Part shown: positions 29,031-37,119 of the stretch, in pieces
Position numbering within the stretch: position 1 is the stretch's first letter
Layout: every line of letters starts with the position of its first letter
Origin: Adhaeribacter aquaticus DSM 16391
GTDB taxonomy: Bacteria; Bacteroidota; Bacteroidia; Cytophagales; Hymenobacteraceae
Assembly: GCF_000473365.1 (NCBI RefSeq)
Contig: NZ_KI421517.1
Coordinates: 3,242,634-3,306,633, forward strand
Direction: 5' to 3'
Length of the DNA: 64,000 nucleotides
The notes under the pieces: generated by a model
What the model was told of the DNA's origin: nothing
The model's database searches: none
What the model saw: only the letters and a program-made list of their open reading frames with translations
Made by a program: the position numbers and the translations under genes

Positions 29031-30458
29031 TTATTTGCCTTGTTTGGCCATTTCCAAAGCTTTGGTGGTGGTATAATATTTAGCTAGCATATTGGGTACT
29101 TCCCAGGCGGGCATCTTACCATCGGCTAAAAACTGTAAATATTTTTCTGTAACCTGCCCAAAATGAGCTTCATGGCCATTATGGTATTTTTCAGGTGCTA
29201 TTACACTCCAGATATTTCCAGCTTTCTTGATTTCTATTCCTGGATATTTGCTTTGAACTTTAGCTAACCCGGTTTTTAGAGTAGCTTCAAATGCGGCTAA
29301 ATCGGTTCCCTTAGCTGGTTCAATATACAGGAGCGGCTTGTAATTTTGTTCTTTTCCTTGCCGAATTACCAGGTTAGCTTTGGTACCTTTCATCATAGAA
29401 TAATGCGTATCTCCGGCTCCTTCGGGTGCCTGGTAATTCCAAATAACCGATACCTTGGCATTTATGCCTTTAATCTGGTAATTAATTTCACCGTTAGCAT
29501 AGATACCTAATAAACTGTCTTTGCTTAGGTCTTTCTTCAGATAATCCGGGTAGGTTTTTAATTGCGTTACTTGCCGGAATTGAGTTGGTGTCAGGTTGGT
29601 TTTCCAGTGGCGGGCATTCGAAATTTTAATGTCGTTTTGGTAGTTAATGGTTTGTTCCGGAAAGCATTCCCATTGTACTAAATCAACGAGGTGGGTGGTA
29701 ACATCTACTATTCCTTCTCCTTGTTGAGAAACATCAAAAAACCATGCTGGCCGCTTTAATGGTGCTCCCGATACATATTTAAAAACGTGATGCACACTTT
29801 CTTTCGTAATGGCCGGATCGGAAGAGGTACCTTTTTGCAATGTTCCAAATACTTCGGGCAGCATGGAGAACTCACGTTGTAGGATAGTGGTTATTTCATA
29901 CCGTTCCGTCATGATGTCGTATAGCAACACGTTGTTTTTTTCGGCGGAGGCAAAAGCATCTTTTAGTAAATTAAAGCTTTCGGTATTAATGGCCATTGGT
30001 TTATCGGCCAAAACATGCAAGCCGGCATCAACAGAAGCTTTTATGTATTGGGTTTTCTTTTGATTATTGCCTGCCATTACTACCACGTTGCCCTTCTTCT
30101 CATTTAGCATTTTCTCCAAATAATTTTGCCCAGTATAAACTTCTTCTTTCCATTTGGTCGGATTTTCGGAACGAGTATTATAACCTTCAATTTTTTTCAG
30201 GTGCTCTTGCAGATCGTCGCCTGCCGGAGCATACACATGAACGGTCGGATCTACCTGGCTATACATGGTTTTTTGTACCAAGGCAGCATGAAAATGGCCA
30301 GGATCTAAGGTGATTAATTTTATATTACTCATGGAGGAGTCAGCTGTTCCGGTAGTAGTGGTAGCTGTGTCGGTTTCTGTTTTTTTATTTGAACAGGAAA
30401 CCAGTACCGATATCATAATAGCTTTTAATAGTAATGTAGTAGATACTCTTTTAAGCAT
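29031..30458 (-). CDS. Gfo/Idh/MocA-family oxidoreductase lipoprotein
   Basis: This 475-residue protein carries a lipobox (VLVSC, Cys22), so it is a membrane-anchored periplasmic or surface enzyme. The nucleotide-binding half includes IKLITLDPGHFHAAL and HVLADKPMAIN (lysine of the catalytic EKP-type motif). VDVTTHLVDLVQW supplies the second catalytic region. The C-terminal half is the longer beta-sheet domain seen in the secreted branch of the family. It starts 34 bases after the end of the transporter gene and is probably co-transcribed with uxaC and exuT. A role in oxidising a uronic acid or xylan-derived sugar is inferred from context. Confidence 0.88.
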   Translation of the reverse strand: MLKRVSTTLLLKAIMISVLVSCSNKKTETDTATTTTGTADSSMSNIKLITLDPGHFHAALVQKTMYSQVDPTVHVYAPAGDDLQEHLKKIEGYNTRSENPTKWKEEVYTGQNYLEKMLNEKKGNVVVMAGNNQKKTQYIKASVDAGLHVLADKPMAINTESFNLLKDAFASAEKNNVLLYDIMTERYEITTILQREFSMLPEVFGTLQKGTSSDPAITKESVHHVFKYVSGAPLKRPAWFFDVSQQGEGIVDVTTHLVDLVQWECFPEQTINYQNDIKISNARHWKTNLTPTQFRQVTQLKTYPDYLKKDLSKDSLLGIYANGEINYQIKGINAKVSVIWNYQAPEGAGDTHYSMMKGTKANLVIRQGKEQNYKPLLYIEPAKGTDLAAFEATLKTGLAKVQSKYPGIEIKKAGNIWSVIAPEKYHNGHEAHFGQVTEKYLQFLADGKMPAWEVPNMLAKYYTTTKALEMAKQGK

Positions 30459-30492
30459 AACGAAAGAATAAAATTGCGATTAGATTAATATT

Positions 30493-31818
30493 TTAAAGTA
30501 CTACTTGTTTCATTTTTGGAGTTAGCAGGTGCATAATAAACCAAGCCAACAAATAGGCGCTGCCACAAATGAGGAAGAGAATGTTATAACCTGCTACTAA
30601 ATTGCCAATCCCTTTATAGTAATCGAGAATAAAACCTATGAAGAGCGGGAACAAGGCACCTCCAATGGAGCCGGCCATTCCCCCGATACCAATAACGGAG
30701 CTAACAGTTTTTTTAGGAAACATATCGGAGGCGGTGGTGTAAATATTCGCACTCCAGGCCTGATGGGCCGCCGCCGCTAAACTTATTAAAGCTACCGCCT
30801 GCCAAACATTGGTGGCAAAACGGGCAGCCATTATAGGTACTACACAAACAGCAAAAATGAGCATTGCCGTTTTACGAGCTTTAAAAACAGGCCATCCCTT
30901 TTGAATAAGAAAGGACGATAAATATCCCCCGCCAATACTGCCTATGGTGGTAGCCGTATAAACTACCATTAACGGTAAACTTGGCTTTTTTAAATCTAAA
31001 TTAAAGGTGGTGCTAAAATAGGAGGGAAGCCAAAAAAGGAAAAAGTACCAGATAGGATCCGTTAAAAGTTTTCCAACTACAAAAGTCCAGGTTTGCCTTA
31101 ATCCCAATAGCCGCAGCCATTTAATATTGGTGGCATTATTGTCTGAAGTGGCAGATTCATTGTCGCTATGAATATATTCAAATTCAGCTGGTTGCAATCG
31201 TTTCTGTTTTGACGGAACTTCATAATAAATCCACCAGAAAATTAGCCAGATAAAACCAATTGCTCCGGTGATTAAAAAAGCTTCTTGCCATCCATAAAGG
31301 CCCAAAATCCAGGGTACTAAAATTGGAGCTGCTACGGCCCCGATATTGGCTCCGGAGTTAAAGATACCGGTAGCAAAAGCCCGGTCTTTTTTAGGAAACC
31401 ACTCGGCCACTCCTTTAATCGCCGCCGGAAAATTGCCAGCTTCTCCCAAACCCAACGCTGCCCGGGCCACTCCAAAGCCAAAAGAAGTTTTAGCAACCGC
31501 ATGGGCCATTGCGGCAATACTCCATAAAACAATGGAAACAGCATACCCTAATTTAGTGCCGAGCTTATCTATAATTCTACCAAAAATCAGGTAGCCAAAT
31601 GCATAGGAGGCCGTAAAGGCCATTACTATATTACCGTAATCCGTTTCGGTCCAGTTAAATTCTTTTTCCAGTACTGGTTTTAATAAACCAATAACCTGCC
31701 GGTCTAAATAATTAATGGTTGTGGCGAAAAACAATAAGGCACAAATAACCCAACGGTAATTACCAGCCTTTGTATTTGCCGTAGTTTTAGAAGCAACTAT
31801 ATTTTTAGACAGTGGCAT
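30493..31818 (-). CDS. exuT: MFS hexuronate transporter, ExuT-like (copy 1)
   Basis: This 441-residue inner-membrane protein of the anion:cation symporter branch of the MFS has 12 predicted membrane segments. Characteristic sequence includes FFATTINYLDRQVIGLLKPVLE after the first helix, GEAGNFPAAIKGVAEWFPKKDRA between helices 4 and 5, and a matching second half with MFPKKTVSSVIGIGGMAGSIGG. It should import glucuronate or galacturonate with protons. Its start overlaps the uxaC stop by 14 bases, so the two are translationally coupled. A second copy at 45526 also follows uxaC. Confidence 0.93.
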   Translation of the reverse strand: MPLSKNIVASKTTANTKAGNYRWVICALLFFATTINYLDRQVIGLLKPVLEKEFNWTETDYGNIVMAFTASYAFGYLIFGRIIDKLGTKLGYAVSIVLWSIAAMAHAVAKTSFGFGVARAALGLGEAGNFPAAIKGVAEWFPKKDRAFATGIFNSGANIGAVAAPILVPWILGLYGWQEAFLITGAIGFIWLIFWWIYYEVPSKQKRLQPAEFEYIHSDNESATSDNNATNIKWLRLLGLRQTWTFVVGKLLTDPIWYFFLFWLPSYFSTTFNLDLKKPSLPLMVVYTATTIGSIGGGYLSSFLIQKGWPVFKARKTAMLIFAVCVVPIMAARFATNVWQAVALISLAAAAHQAWSANIYTTASDMFPKKTVSSVIGIGGMAGSIGGALFPLFIGFILDYYKGIGNLVAGYNILFLICGSAYLLAWFIMHLLTPKMKQVVL

Positions 31819-33238
31819 GGATAGGTGTATTTTGGCTAATCGGGAAGTAATTTTTGGCGTTGTAATAACAAATGTCCTGCACTAATTTTCCGATCCAGGG
31901 AATATCGGCTGGTAACAGGCCCTGATTTATATCGTTGGCGAGGATGTCGCAAAGTAAGCGTCTGAAGTATTCGTGCCGGGAGAATGAGAGAAAGCTGCGG
32001 GAATCGGTTAACATGCCAATAAAACAACTGATCAGTCCAATATTGGAAAGTGTATTTATCTGATCCCGCATGCCGTCCAACTGATCCATAAACCACCAGC
32101 CGGAGCCAAATTGGACCTTTCCTTTAACTTTTTCGCTTTGGAAGTTTCCGGTCATGGCGGCAAAAACGGCGTTGTCGGATGGATTCAGGTTATATAAGAT
32201 AGTTTTTGCCAACTGATCGGTTTTTTCCAGATCATCTAAAAAGGTAGTTAATCCTAATGCTTGATTGAAATCCCCGATTGAATCGAAGCCTGTATTAGGA
32301 CCAAATAATTGTAGTTTGCGGCTATTATTATCACGTAAGGGCCCTAAGTGAAATTGCTGCACCCAACCTTTCTGGTGATACATCCGGCACAATTCCATTA
32401 GTATAAAACGAGTAAAGTCATCCTGGTGAGCAGTGGCCTCCTGATCATCACCCGCTAAAACTTTTACAAAAATATTGTCTAGGTTGCTGGCCTTTTTGGT
32501 TGGTAAAGGAATATAACTTAAACCATGATCAGATATACGGCAGCCAATTTCGTGGAAGTATTCCATTCTGTTTTGCAGTGCCTCCAATAAGGTGTCTATG
32601 TTTAAGATAGTAACCCCACTTGCTTCAGAAAGCTGTTGTAAATATGCCCGAAAGGCATTCCCTCCAGCTAAGTTAAAAGCTTTATCAGGTCTAAAGGAAG
32701 GAAGCACCTTTACATTAAAATCAGTGTATTTAATTTCTTTATGGTAATACAGATTATCTGCCGGATCATCTGTGGTTCCTACCATTTCGACATTGTACTT
32801 TTCCAGAAGTCTTCGGCTGGTAAATTCCGGACCTTGTAATAAAGAATTGCAATGGTGGTAAACAGCTTTCGCATTCTTTTCAGATAATAAGTCTGTAATG
32901 CCGAAAGAATTCTTAAGCTCTAGGTGGGTCCAATGATACAGCGGGTTTCGCATGGTATAAGGAACAGCTGCCGCCCATGTTAGGAACTTTTCTTCATCCG
33001 ATGCGCTGCCGGTAATATATTTTTCTTCAATTCCCAATACCCGCATTGCCCGCCATTTATAATGATCGCCGGCTAGCCATAGTTGCGTTATGTTTTCGTA
33101 TGCTTCATCCTCGGCAATAGATTTAGGTGGTAAATGATTATGGTAATCAATTATAGGAAGATTCTTTGCATAATCATGGTATAGCCTTTGGGCTACTTCA
33201 GTTTGTAAAAGGAAATTATCTGTTATGAAATTTTTCAT
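31805..33238 (-). CDS. uxaC: Glucuronate isomerase (copy 1)
   Basis: UxaC converts D-glucuronate to D-fructuronate, the first cytosolic step. The 477-residue length and motifs match the family: PIIDYHNHLPPKSIAED with metal-binding His residues, ITQLWLAGDHYKWRAMR, TTDDPADNL, KVLPSFRPDKA, LRDNNSRKLQLFGPNTGFDSIGD and MLTDSRSFLSFSRHEYFRRLLCD. It overlaps the transporter gene and lies downstream of the Gfo/Idh gene and the uxuA remnant. A second uxaC is at 44055. The two copies keep the same motifs but differ in many other positions, so they are not recent duplicates. Confidence 0.96.
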   Translation of the reverse strand: MKNFITDNFLLQTEVAQRLYHDYAKNLPIIDYHNHLPPKSIAEDEAYENITQLWLAGDHYKWRAMRVLGIEEKYITGSASDEEKFLTWAAAVPYTMRNPLYHWTHLELKNSFGITDLLSEKNAKAVYHHCNSLLQGPEFTSRRLLEKYNVEMVGTTDDPADNLYYHKEIKYTDFNVKVLPSFRPDKAFNLAGGNAFRAYLQQLSEASGVTILNIDTLLEALQNRMEYFHEIGCRISDHGLSYIPLPTKKASNLDNIFVKVLAGDDQEATAHQDDFTRFILMELCRMYHQKGWVQQFHLGPLRDNNSRKLQLFGPNTGFDSIGDFNQALGLTTFLDDLEKTDQLAKTILYNLNPSDNAVFAAMTGNFQSEKVKGKVQFGSGWWFMDQLDGMRDQINTLSNIGLISCFIGMLTDSRSFLSFSRHEYFRRLLCDILANDINQGLLPADIPWIGKLVQDICYYNAKNYFPISQNTPIHATV

Positions 33239-33307
33239 GCGTATTCTAATTGATTATCAAAGCCATATTGTAAAATACCGCTCACCATATAAAGCAAACG
33301 CTTTAAA

Positions 33308-33496
33308 TTACCAGCCTTCGGAACGGCGAATGCTTAGTTGTAAGCCTCTTAATTCAGCTAAACCACGCATCCGGCCAATACAGGAATAACCAGGATTGGT
33401 AACCTTATGAAGGTCATCCATCATTTGGTATGCATGTTCTGGCCGGAAGGGGATAGGTTTTTCTACAGCTTATTGCACGGTCAGAATCTCTTTCAA
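33308..33496 (-). pseudogene. Remnant of the C-terminal end of uxuA
   Basis: About 190 bases match the end of the intact uxuA at 13825 closely, from the stop codon back through the regions for [17 protein letters not shown] and [12 protein letters not shown]. An in-frame TAA replaces a glutamine codon near the upstream end, and the first 320 codons are absent. Its place directly before uxaC fits an ancestral uxuA-uxaC-exuT order. Confidence 0.9.
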
Positions 33497-33537
33497 TTGG
33501 TGAATGAAAATTCTGAATTTAGAAAAAGAAAATTCAT

Positions 33538-34974
33538 TTAGCTTTTTTTAGCTACCACATAATTTGTTCCGTACGGGTACCGCTGCGGTCTCGACAATAG
33601 TTTATTGGCTTCAGTATTACCGTTAAACTGCTCTTTTTTAGGGTCCCAAAATAGTTTACCCGGCACTTTCATGGCAGCGTGGGCCAGTAAACAAGCGCTG
33701 CACGAACGGTGCGCCACCTCGGCCGGGCTAATAGTTTCCTTTTTATTCTGGATACATTCTAACCAATTACCGTGCTGTTCTGGGCTGGTATATAAATGGG
33801 TTTCTTTGGGGCCAATTTCAGAAGTTAATATTTTTGGATCGCTGGCAGTGAACGCTTTATTACCTTTGCCCCCGGAACTTGGATCGGATGCCGTTACGCC
33901 CCCTTCACTACGGGTTACAAATATCCAGCCGTTGGTTCCTTCAAACTTAATACCATTCGGGTTTTTACTATTGATAAACATGGTAACCCCATTCGCATAT
34001 TTTGACTCTACCGCATAATCACCGTGTACCGACCATAAGCCTTTCTTCGGGAAATCAGCAAATTTCGCTTCAATCTCAATTGGGCCGGTTAGTTCAGTAT
34101 TCATTCCCCAATGGGCAATATCGATGTGGTGAACGCCCCAACCGGTAATCATGCCGGCGCCAAATTGTTCGCATCGCAGCCAACCCGGACGGGAAGTAGC
34201 CTCTTTTTGCGAATGCACCCGTTCTTCGGTATAATATATATAAGGGGTGGAACCAAGCCACATATCATAATTAAGATTTTCCGGAACAGCCATTTCAGCT
34301 GTGCTCCCACCAGCGGGGTCTGAAGGCAAACCTACATGAACATTGATTAGTTTTCCAATGCGGCCATTCCGTACCAGTTCACAAGCCTTTTTAAATTGAG
34401 GCCACGGGTTTACGGAGCGTTGCTGGCTGCCTAATTGAAAGGTAACACCTGATTTACGAACCGCATCGCTCATGTGGCGCCCTTCTTCTATAGTAAGTGA
34501 AGTTGGCTTTTGCAAATAAATATGTTTTCCTGCCAAAGCAGCTTCAATTGCGGGCTGTGCGTGCCAGTGATCCGGAGTACTGATCATGACCGCATCAATA
34601 TCCTTATTGGCCAACAGCTCTTTATAGTCATCATAGGTTTTTACATCTATGTAACCTTTGGTGTTCATCTTTTTATCATACCAACCTTCAATCAACTGTT
34701 TGCCACTTTGTAAGCGTGTTTTATCTACGTCAGCAACTGCCATGATCCGGGCAACATCATATTTAAATGTTTCAGGTAAATCATGGACACGGGCTATCCG
34801 GCCTACACCAATCTGGCCTATATTTATTTTATTACTGGGAGCATTTTTGCCAAATACCGAGGCGGGCACAATAGTAGGAAAGCCCGTTATTGCCACGGAT
34901 GTAACTAAAGCACTTTTCGCAGCTGTTTTTATAAACTCCCTTCTGCTATTTAAATCATTTTCTTTTGTATTCAT
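33538..34974 (-). CDS. Tat-exported Gfo/Idh/MocA-family oxidoreductase
   Basis: I choose ATG 34974 (478 residues) because it places the Tat leader properly (NSRREFIKTAAKSALVTSV, about residues 9-30); the ATG at 35034 would add 20 residues. The nucleotide-binding motif is NIGQIGVGRIARVHDL, the EKP-equivalent is HIYLQKPTSL, and the second catalytic region is GWGVHHIDIAHWGM. This is the well-populated secreted Bacteroidota branch. It is the first intact gene downstream of the susC remnant and its operator-bearing promoter at 35.3 kb, so it and the uxaC-exuT genes after it are probably controlled from there. Confidence 0.9.
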   Translation of the reverse strand: MNTKENDLNSRREFIKTAAKSALVTSVAITGFPTIVPASVFGKNAPSNKINIGQIGVGRIARVHDLPETFKYDVARIMAVADVDKTRLQSGKQLIEGWYDKKMNTKGYIDVKTYDDYKELLANKDIDAVMISTPDHWHAQPAIEAALAGKHIYLQKPTSLTIEEGRHMSDAVRKSGVTFQLGSQQRSVNPWPQFKKACELVRNGRIGKLINVHVGLPSDPAGGSTAEMAVPENLNYDMWLGSTPYIYYTEERVHSQKEATSRPGWLRCEQFGAGMITGWGVHHIDIAHWGMNTELTGPIEIEAKFADFPKKGLWSVHGDYAVESKYANGVTMFINSKNPNGIKFEGTNGWIFVTRSEGGVTASDPSSGGKGNKAFTASDPKILTSEIGPKETHLYTSPEQHGNWLECIQNKKETISPAEVAHRSCSACLLAHAAMKVPGKLFWDPKKEQFNGNTEANKLLSRPQRYPYGTNYVVAKKS

Positions 34975-35050
34975 GGTAAGTTTATTGTGAATAGTGGATA
35001 ATATATTAGTAGTAATTAGATTAAAATTTAACACCGGTTATCCGGCACGG

Positions 35051-35222
35051 TCAAAGACGCCCATCGGCATTGGTCACACTACCATTAGTTGTGTCCTTTA
35101 TTAAAATGGTTACTCCTGCTAAAGCAGTAGTATTGTTTTCTGTAACTCGTTCAGTTACCTGACGCGACTGGGCCTGTACCTGAAAGGTTATAATTAGGAT
35201 AATAAGGGAAAAGAAAAGAAGC
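35051..35222 (-). pseudogene. Remnant of the 5' end of a susC gene
   Basis: On the minus strand one frame encodes a hydrophobic leader and then FQVQAQSRQVTERVTENNT followed by ALAGVTILIKDTTNGSVTNA, ending in a stop after DGRL. This aligns with the N-terminus of the SusC at 25197 (QVNAQSRQITGRVTENN...GVSILIKGTTNGAVTDVDGRF). The remaining 950 codons and any susD are gone. An operator-bearing promoter remains upstream. Confidence 0.88.
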
Positions 35223-35966
35223 CATTACAATCGATATAAGACCTCCTAAACAGTTTCCTTATAATATTCTGACGTTGTAAATATCAAAATAAAATTTATA
35301 AATGCAATCGGTTGCAAGAACCTAATAATTTATAATTTGAAAATTTGTATCATACTTTAGGGTTTTTTGAAATAGAGCAAGCTGAAAGGAAAGGTTTTAA
35401 AAAATATTTTAGCTTTTTCCCTAAAAATTTTTTATTTTGAATAAGACTTGCTAAAGAGTTTTTTGCATGTTCTACTTGTATTAGGGGAAAAGGTGTCTAA
35501 AACACGAGGGATATGAAGAAAGGAGAGGAAAGTATGGAGACAGTACCAGCGTATTTTTAGAAAAGGGTTATTCTATCAGTCTAATGGGTAAAGTAGGGGA
35601 AAAGCAGATAGATTGAGTTAAGTATATAGTCAACTTTCTAAATCTATAGGTAAGGTTATTTATATATAAATCAGTTTAAGTGGGCTTCCAAGTGCTTTAA
35701 AATTCCTAGGTTGAAATATGTATTTATTTTATTTAAAACTGCTGTTTTTCTATTAATAACATCATTGGTTGAAAATATCAGCCTTACTTACTTTAAAATA
35801 TATAATATACGTAAAACCTGAATTCCACTAATAATAAAATAGCTTTTGAATAAAAAAGAACATTACATTTAACCGTTAATATAAATATTACTTTCTTTTT
35901 AGAGGAGGTCTTTTCTCCTCCATTTATTAAGAGTTTTAATAAAATTTTGTAAATTTTTAAATATAT
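35223..35966. other. Divergent regulatory region
   Basis: About 740 AT-rich bases lie between the leftward genes and lacI. The left end holds the promoter and operator of the susC remnant, now upstream of the Gfo/Idh-uxaC-exuT genes; the right end holds the lacI operator. No open frame of interest is seen between. Confidence 0.6.
35303..35316. promoter_or_regulatory. LacI-type operator-like site
   Basis: TGCAATCGGTTGCA has 5-base inverted arms (TGCAA/TTGCA) around a CG centre, the classic LacI-family form. It lies about 80 bases before the susC remnant. It is the best version of the motif in the window. Confidence 0.7.
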
Positions 35967-35980
35967 TGCAACCGATTACA
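35967..35980. promoter_or_regulatory. LacI-type operator-like site before lacI
   Basis: TGCAACCGATTACA is the same motif in reverse orientation, 27 bases before the lacI ATG. It suggests that the repressor controls its own gene and the downstream glycosidases. A TTG codon at 35966 inside the site is not a real start. Confidence 0.7.
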
Positions 35981-36007
35981 AAATTGGTGGCAGTGCAGGC
36001 GCGTATT

Positions 36008-37051
36008 ATGGATTTTATCAGCGATAATAAAAAAGAAATAACTATTTACGACATTGCCAGGGAGCTAAATATATCTCCGGCTACTGTTAGTCGTGGTCTA
36101 AATGATCATCCCGCTGTAAAGAGTAATACGAAAAAAAAGATAGTACAACTTGCTAAAGATTTAGGGTATCAATCGAACACATTTGCCAGCAATCTTCGGA
36201 AGAAACGCACCAATACCATTGGTCTGATTCTTCCAACCATAAACAGTAACTTTCATTCTTCCGTTATTGCCGGGGTAGAAAAAGTAGCCAATGATGCCGG
36301 ATACACTTTATTGATAAGCCAATCCTTGGAGGCAGCAGGTAAAGAGGCGGCAAATGCCAAGACCATGTTTAATAGCCGGGTAGATGGTTTATTAGTATCG
36401 TTAGCCTATGAGACTAACAATATTGAACATTTTCAGCCCTTTATTAATAAAGGAATACCTCTCATTTTTTACGATCGCGTTTTTGAGCATAAAAATTGCA
36501 CCAGCATTGTAATAGATAACTTTAAAGCAGGTTATGAAGTAACCCAGCACCTTATTTCGCAGGGAGCAAAAAAGCTGGTACACATTACAGGTAATTTAAA
36601 CCGGAATGTTTACGCCGACCGGCTGAAAGGTTTTAAGTTGGCCCTTATGGAAAATGAAATTCCTTTTTCTAAGGATAATGTTCTCGCCATTAATATAAAT
36701 AAGGAAGAAGATTTACAGGAGGCTATTACTACCATTTTAGGTATGCCGGAACGACCAGATGGAATTTTTGTGGCCAATGATACAAGTGCAGTAATCTTGA
36801 TTAAAGCCTTGAAGAAGGAAAAAATCAAAGTGCCTGGAGATATCATGGTAGTCGGGTTTAATAATGATCCTATTTCCAAGGTAATAGAACCAAATTTAAC
36901 TACGGTTAATTATCCAGGTTACGAGATGGGAGAAGTAGCCGCCCGAAATCTAATAAATCACTTAAATGGCGTAATGGATATAATTAGTACTAATACCATT
37001 ATTCTCCGGTCTGACCTGATTATCCGGGAATCCTCTTTACGAAATTTGTAA
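36008..37051 (+). CDS. LacI-family transcriptional regulator of xylan/glucuronate genes
   Basis: This 347-residue cytosolic regulator has a LacI helix-turn-helix (ITIYDIARELNISPATVSRG, about 11-30), hinge helix (NTFASNLRKKRTNTIG) and a periplasmic-binding-protein-like ligand domain (RVDGLLVSLA, DGIFVANDTSAV, VVGFNNDP). The ATG at 36008 follows an operator-like site, which excludes the in-frame TTG at 35966. It heads a run with GH67, GH10 and GH115, so its inducer is probably a glucuronic-acid sugar or xylo-oligosaccharide; this is inference. The operator-like motif also occurs upstream of susC at 25.7 kb. A broken paralogue is at 26301. Confidence 0.92.
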   Translation: MDFISDNKKEITIYDIARELNISPATVSRGLNDHPAVKSNTKKKIVQLAKDLGYQSNTFASNLRKKRTNTIGLILPTINSNFHSSVIAGVEKVANDAGYTLLISQSLEAAGKEAANAKTMFNSRVDGLLVSLAYETNNIEHFQPFINKGIPLIFYDRVFEHKNCTSIVIDNFKAGYEVTQHLISQGAKKLVHITGNLNRNVYADRLKGFKLALMENEIPFSKDNVLAININKEEDLQEAITTILGMPERPDGIFVANDTSAVILIKALKKEKIKVPGDIMVVGFNNDPISKVIEPNLTTVNYPGYEMGEVAARNLINHLNGVMDIISTNTIILRSDLIIRESSLRNL

Positions 37052-37119
37052 TTATTTAAATAGGTTTTTATCAGGTAATTAATTTAATAAGCTTGTTTTA
37101 AGCAGTGTAACTAAATAAA

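Noticed and set aside
35966-36007. TTG start extending lacI by 14 codons
   Set aside because: The TTG overlaps the operator-like palindrome, and the ATG at 36008 gives a normal LacI N-terminus that matches the remnant copy.
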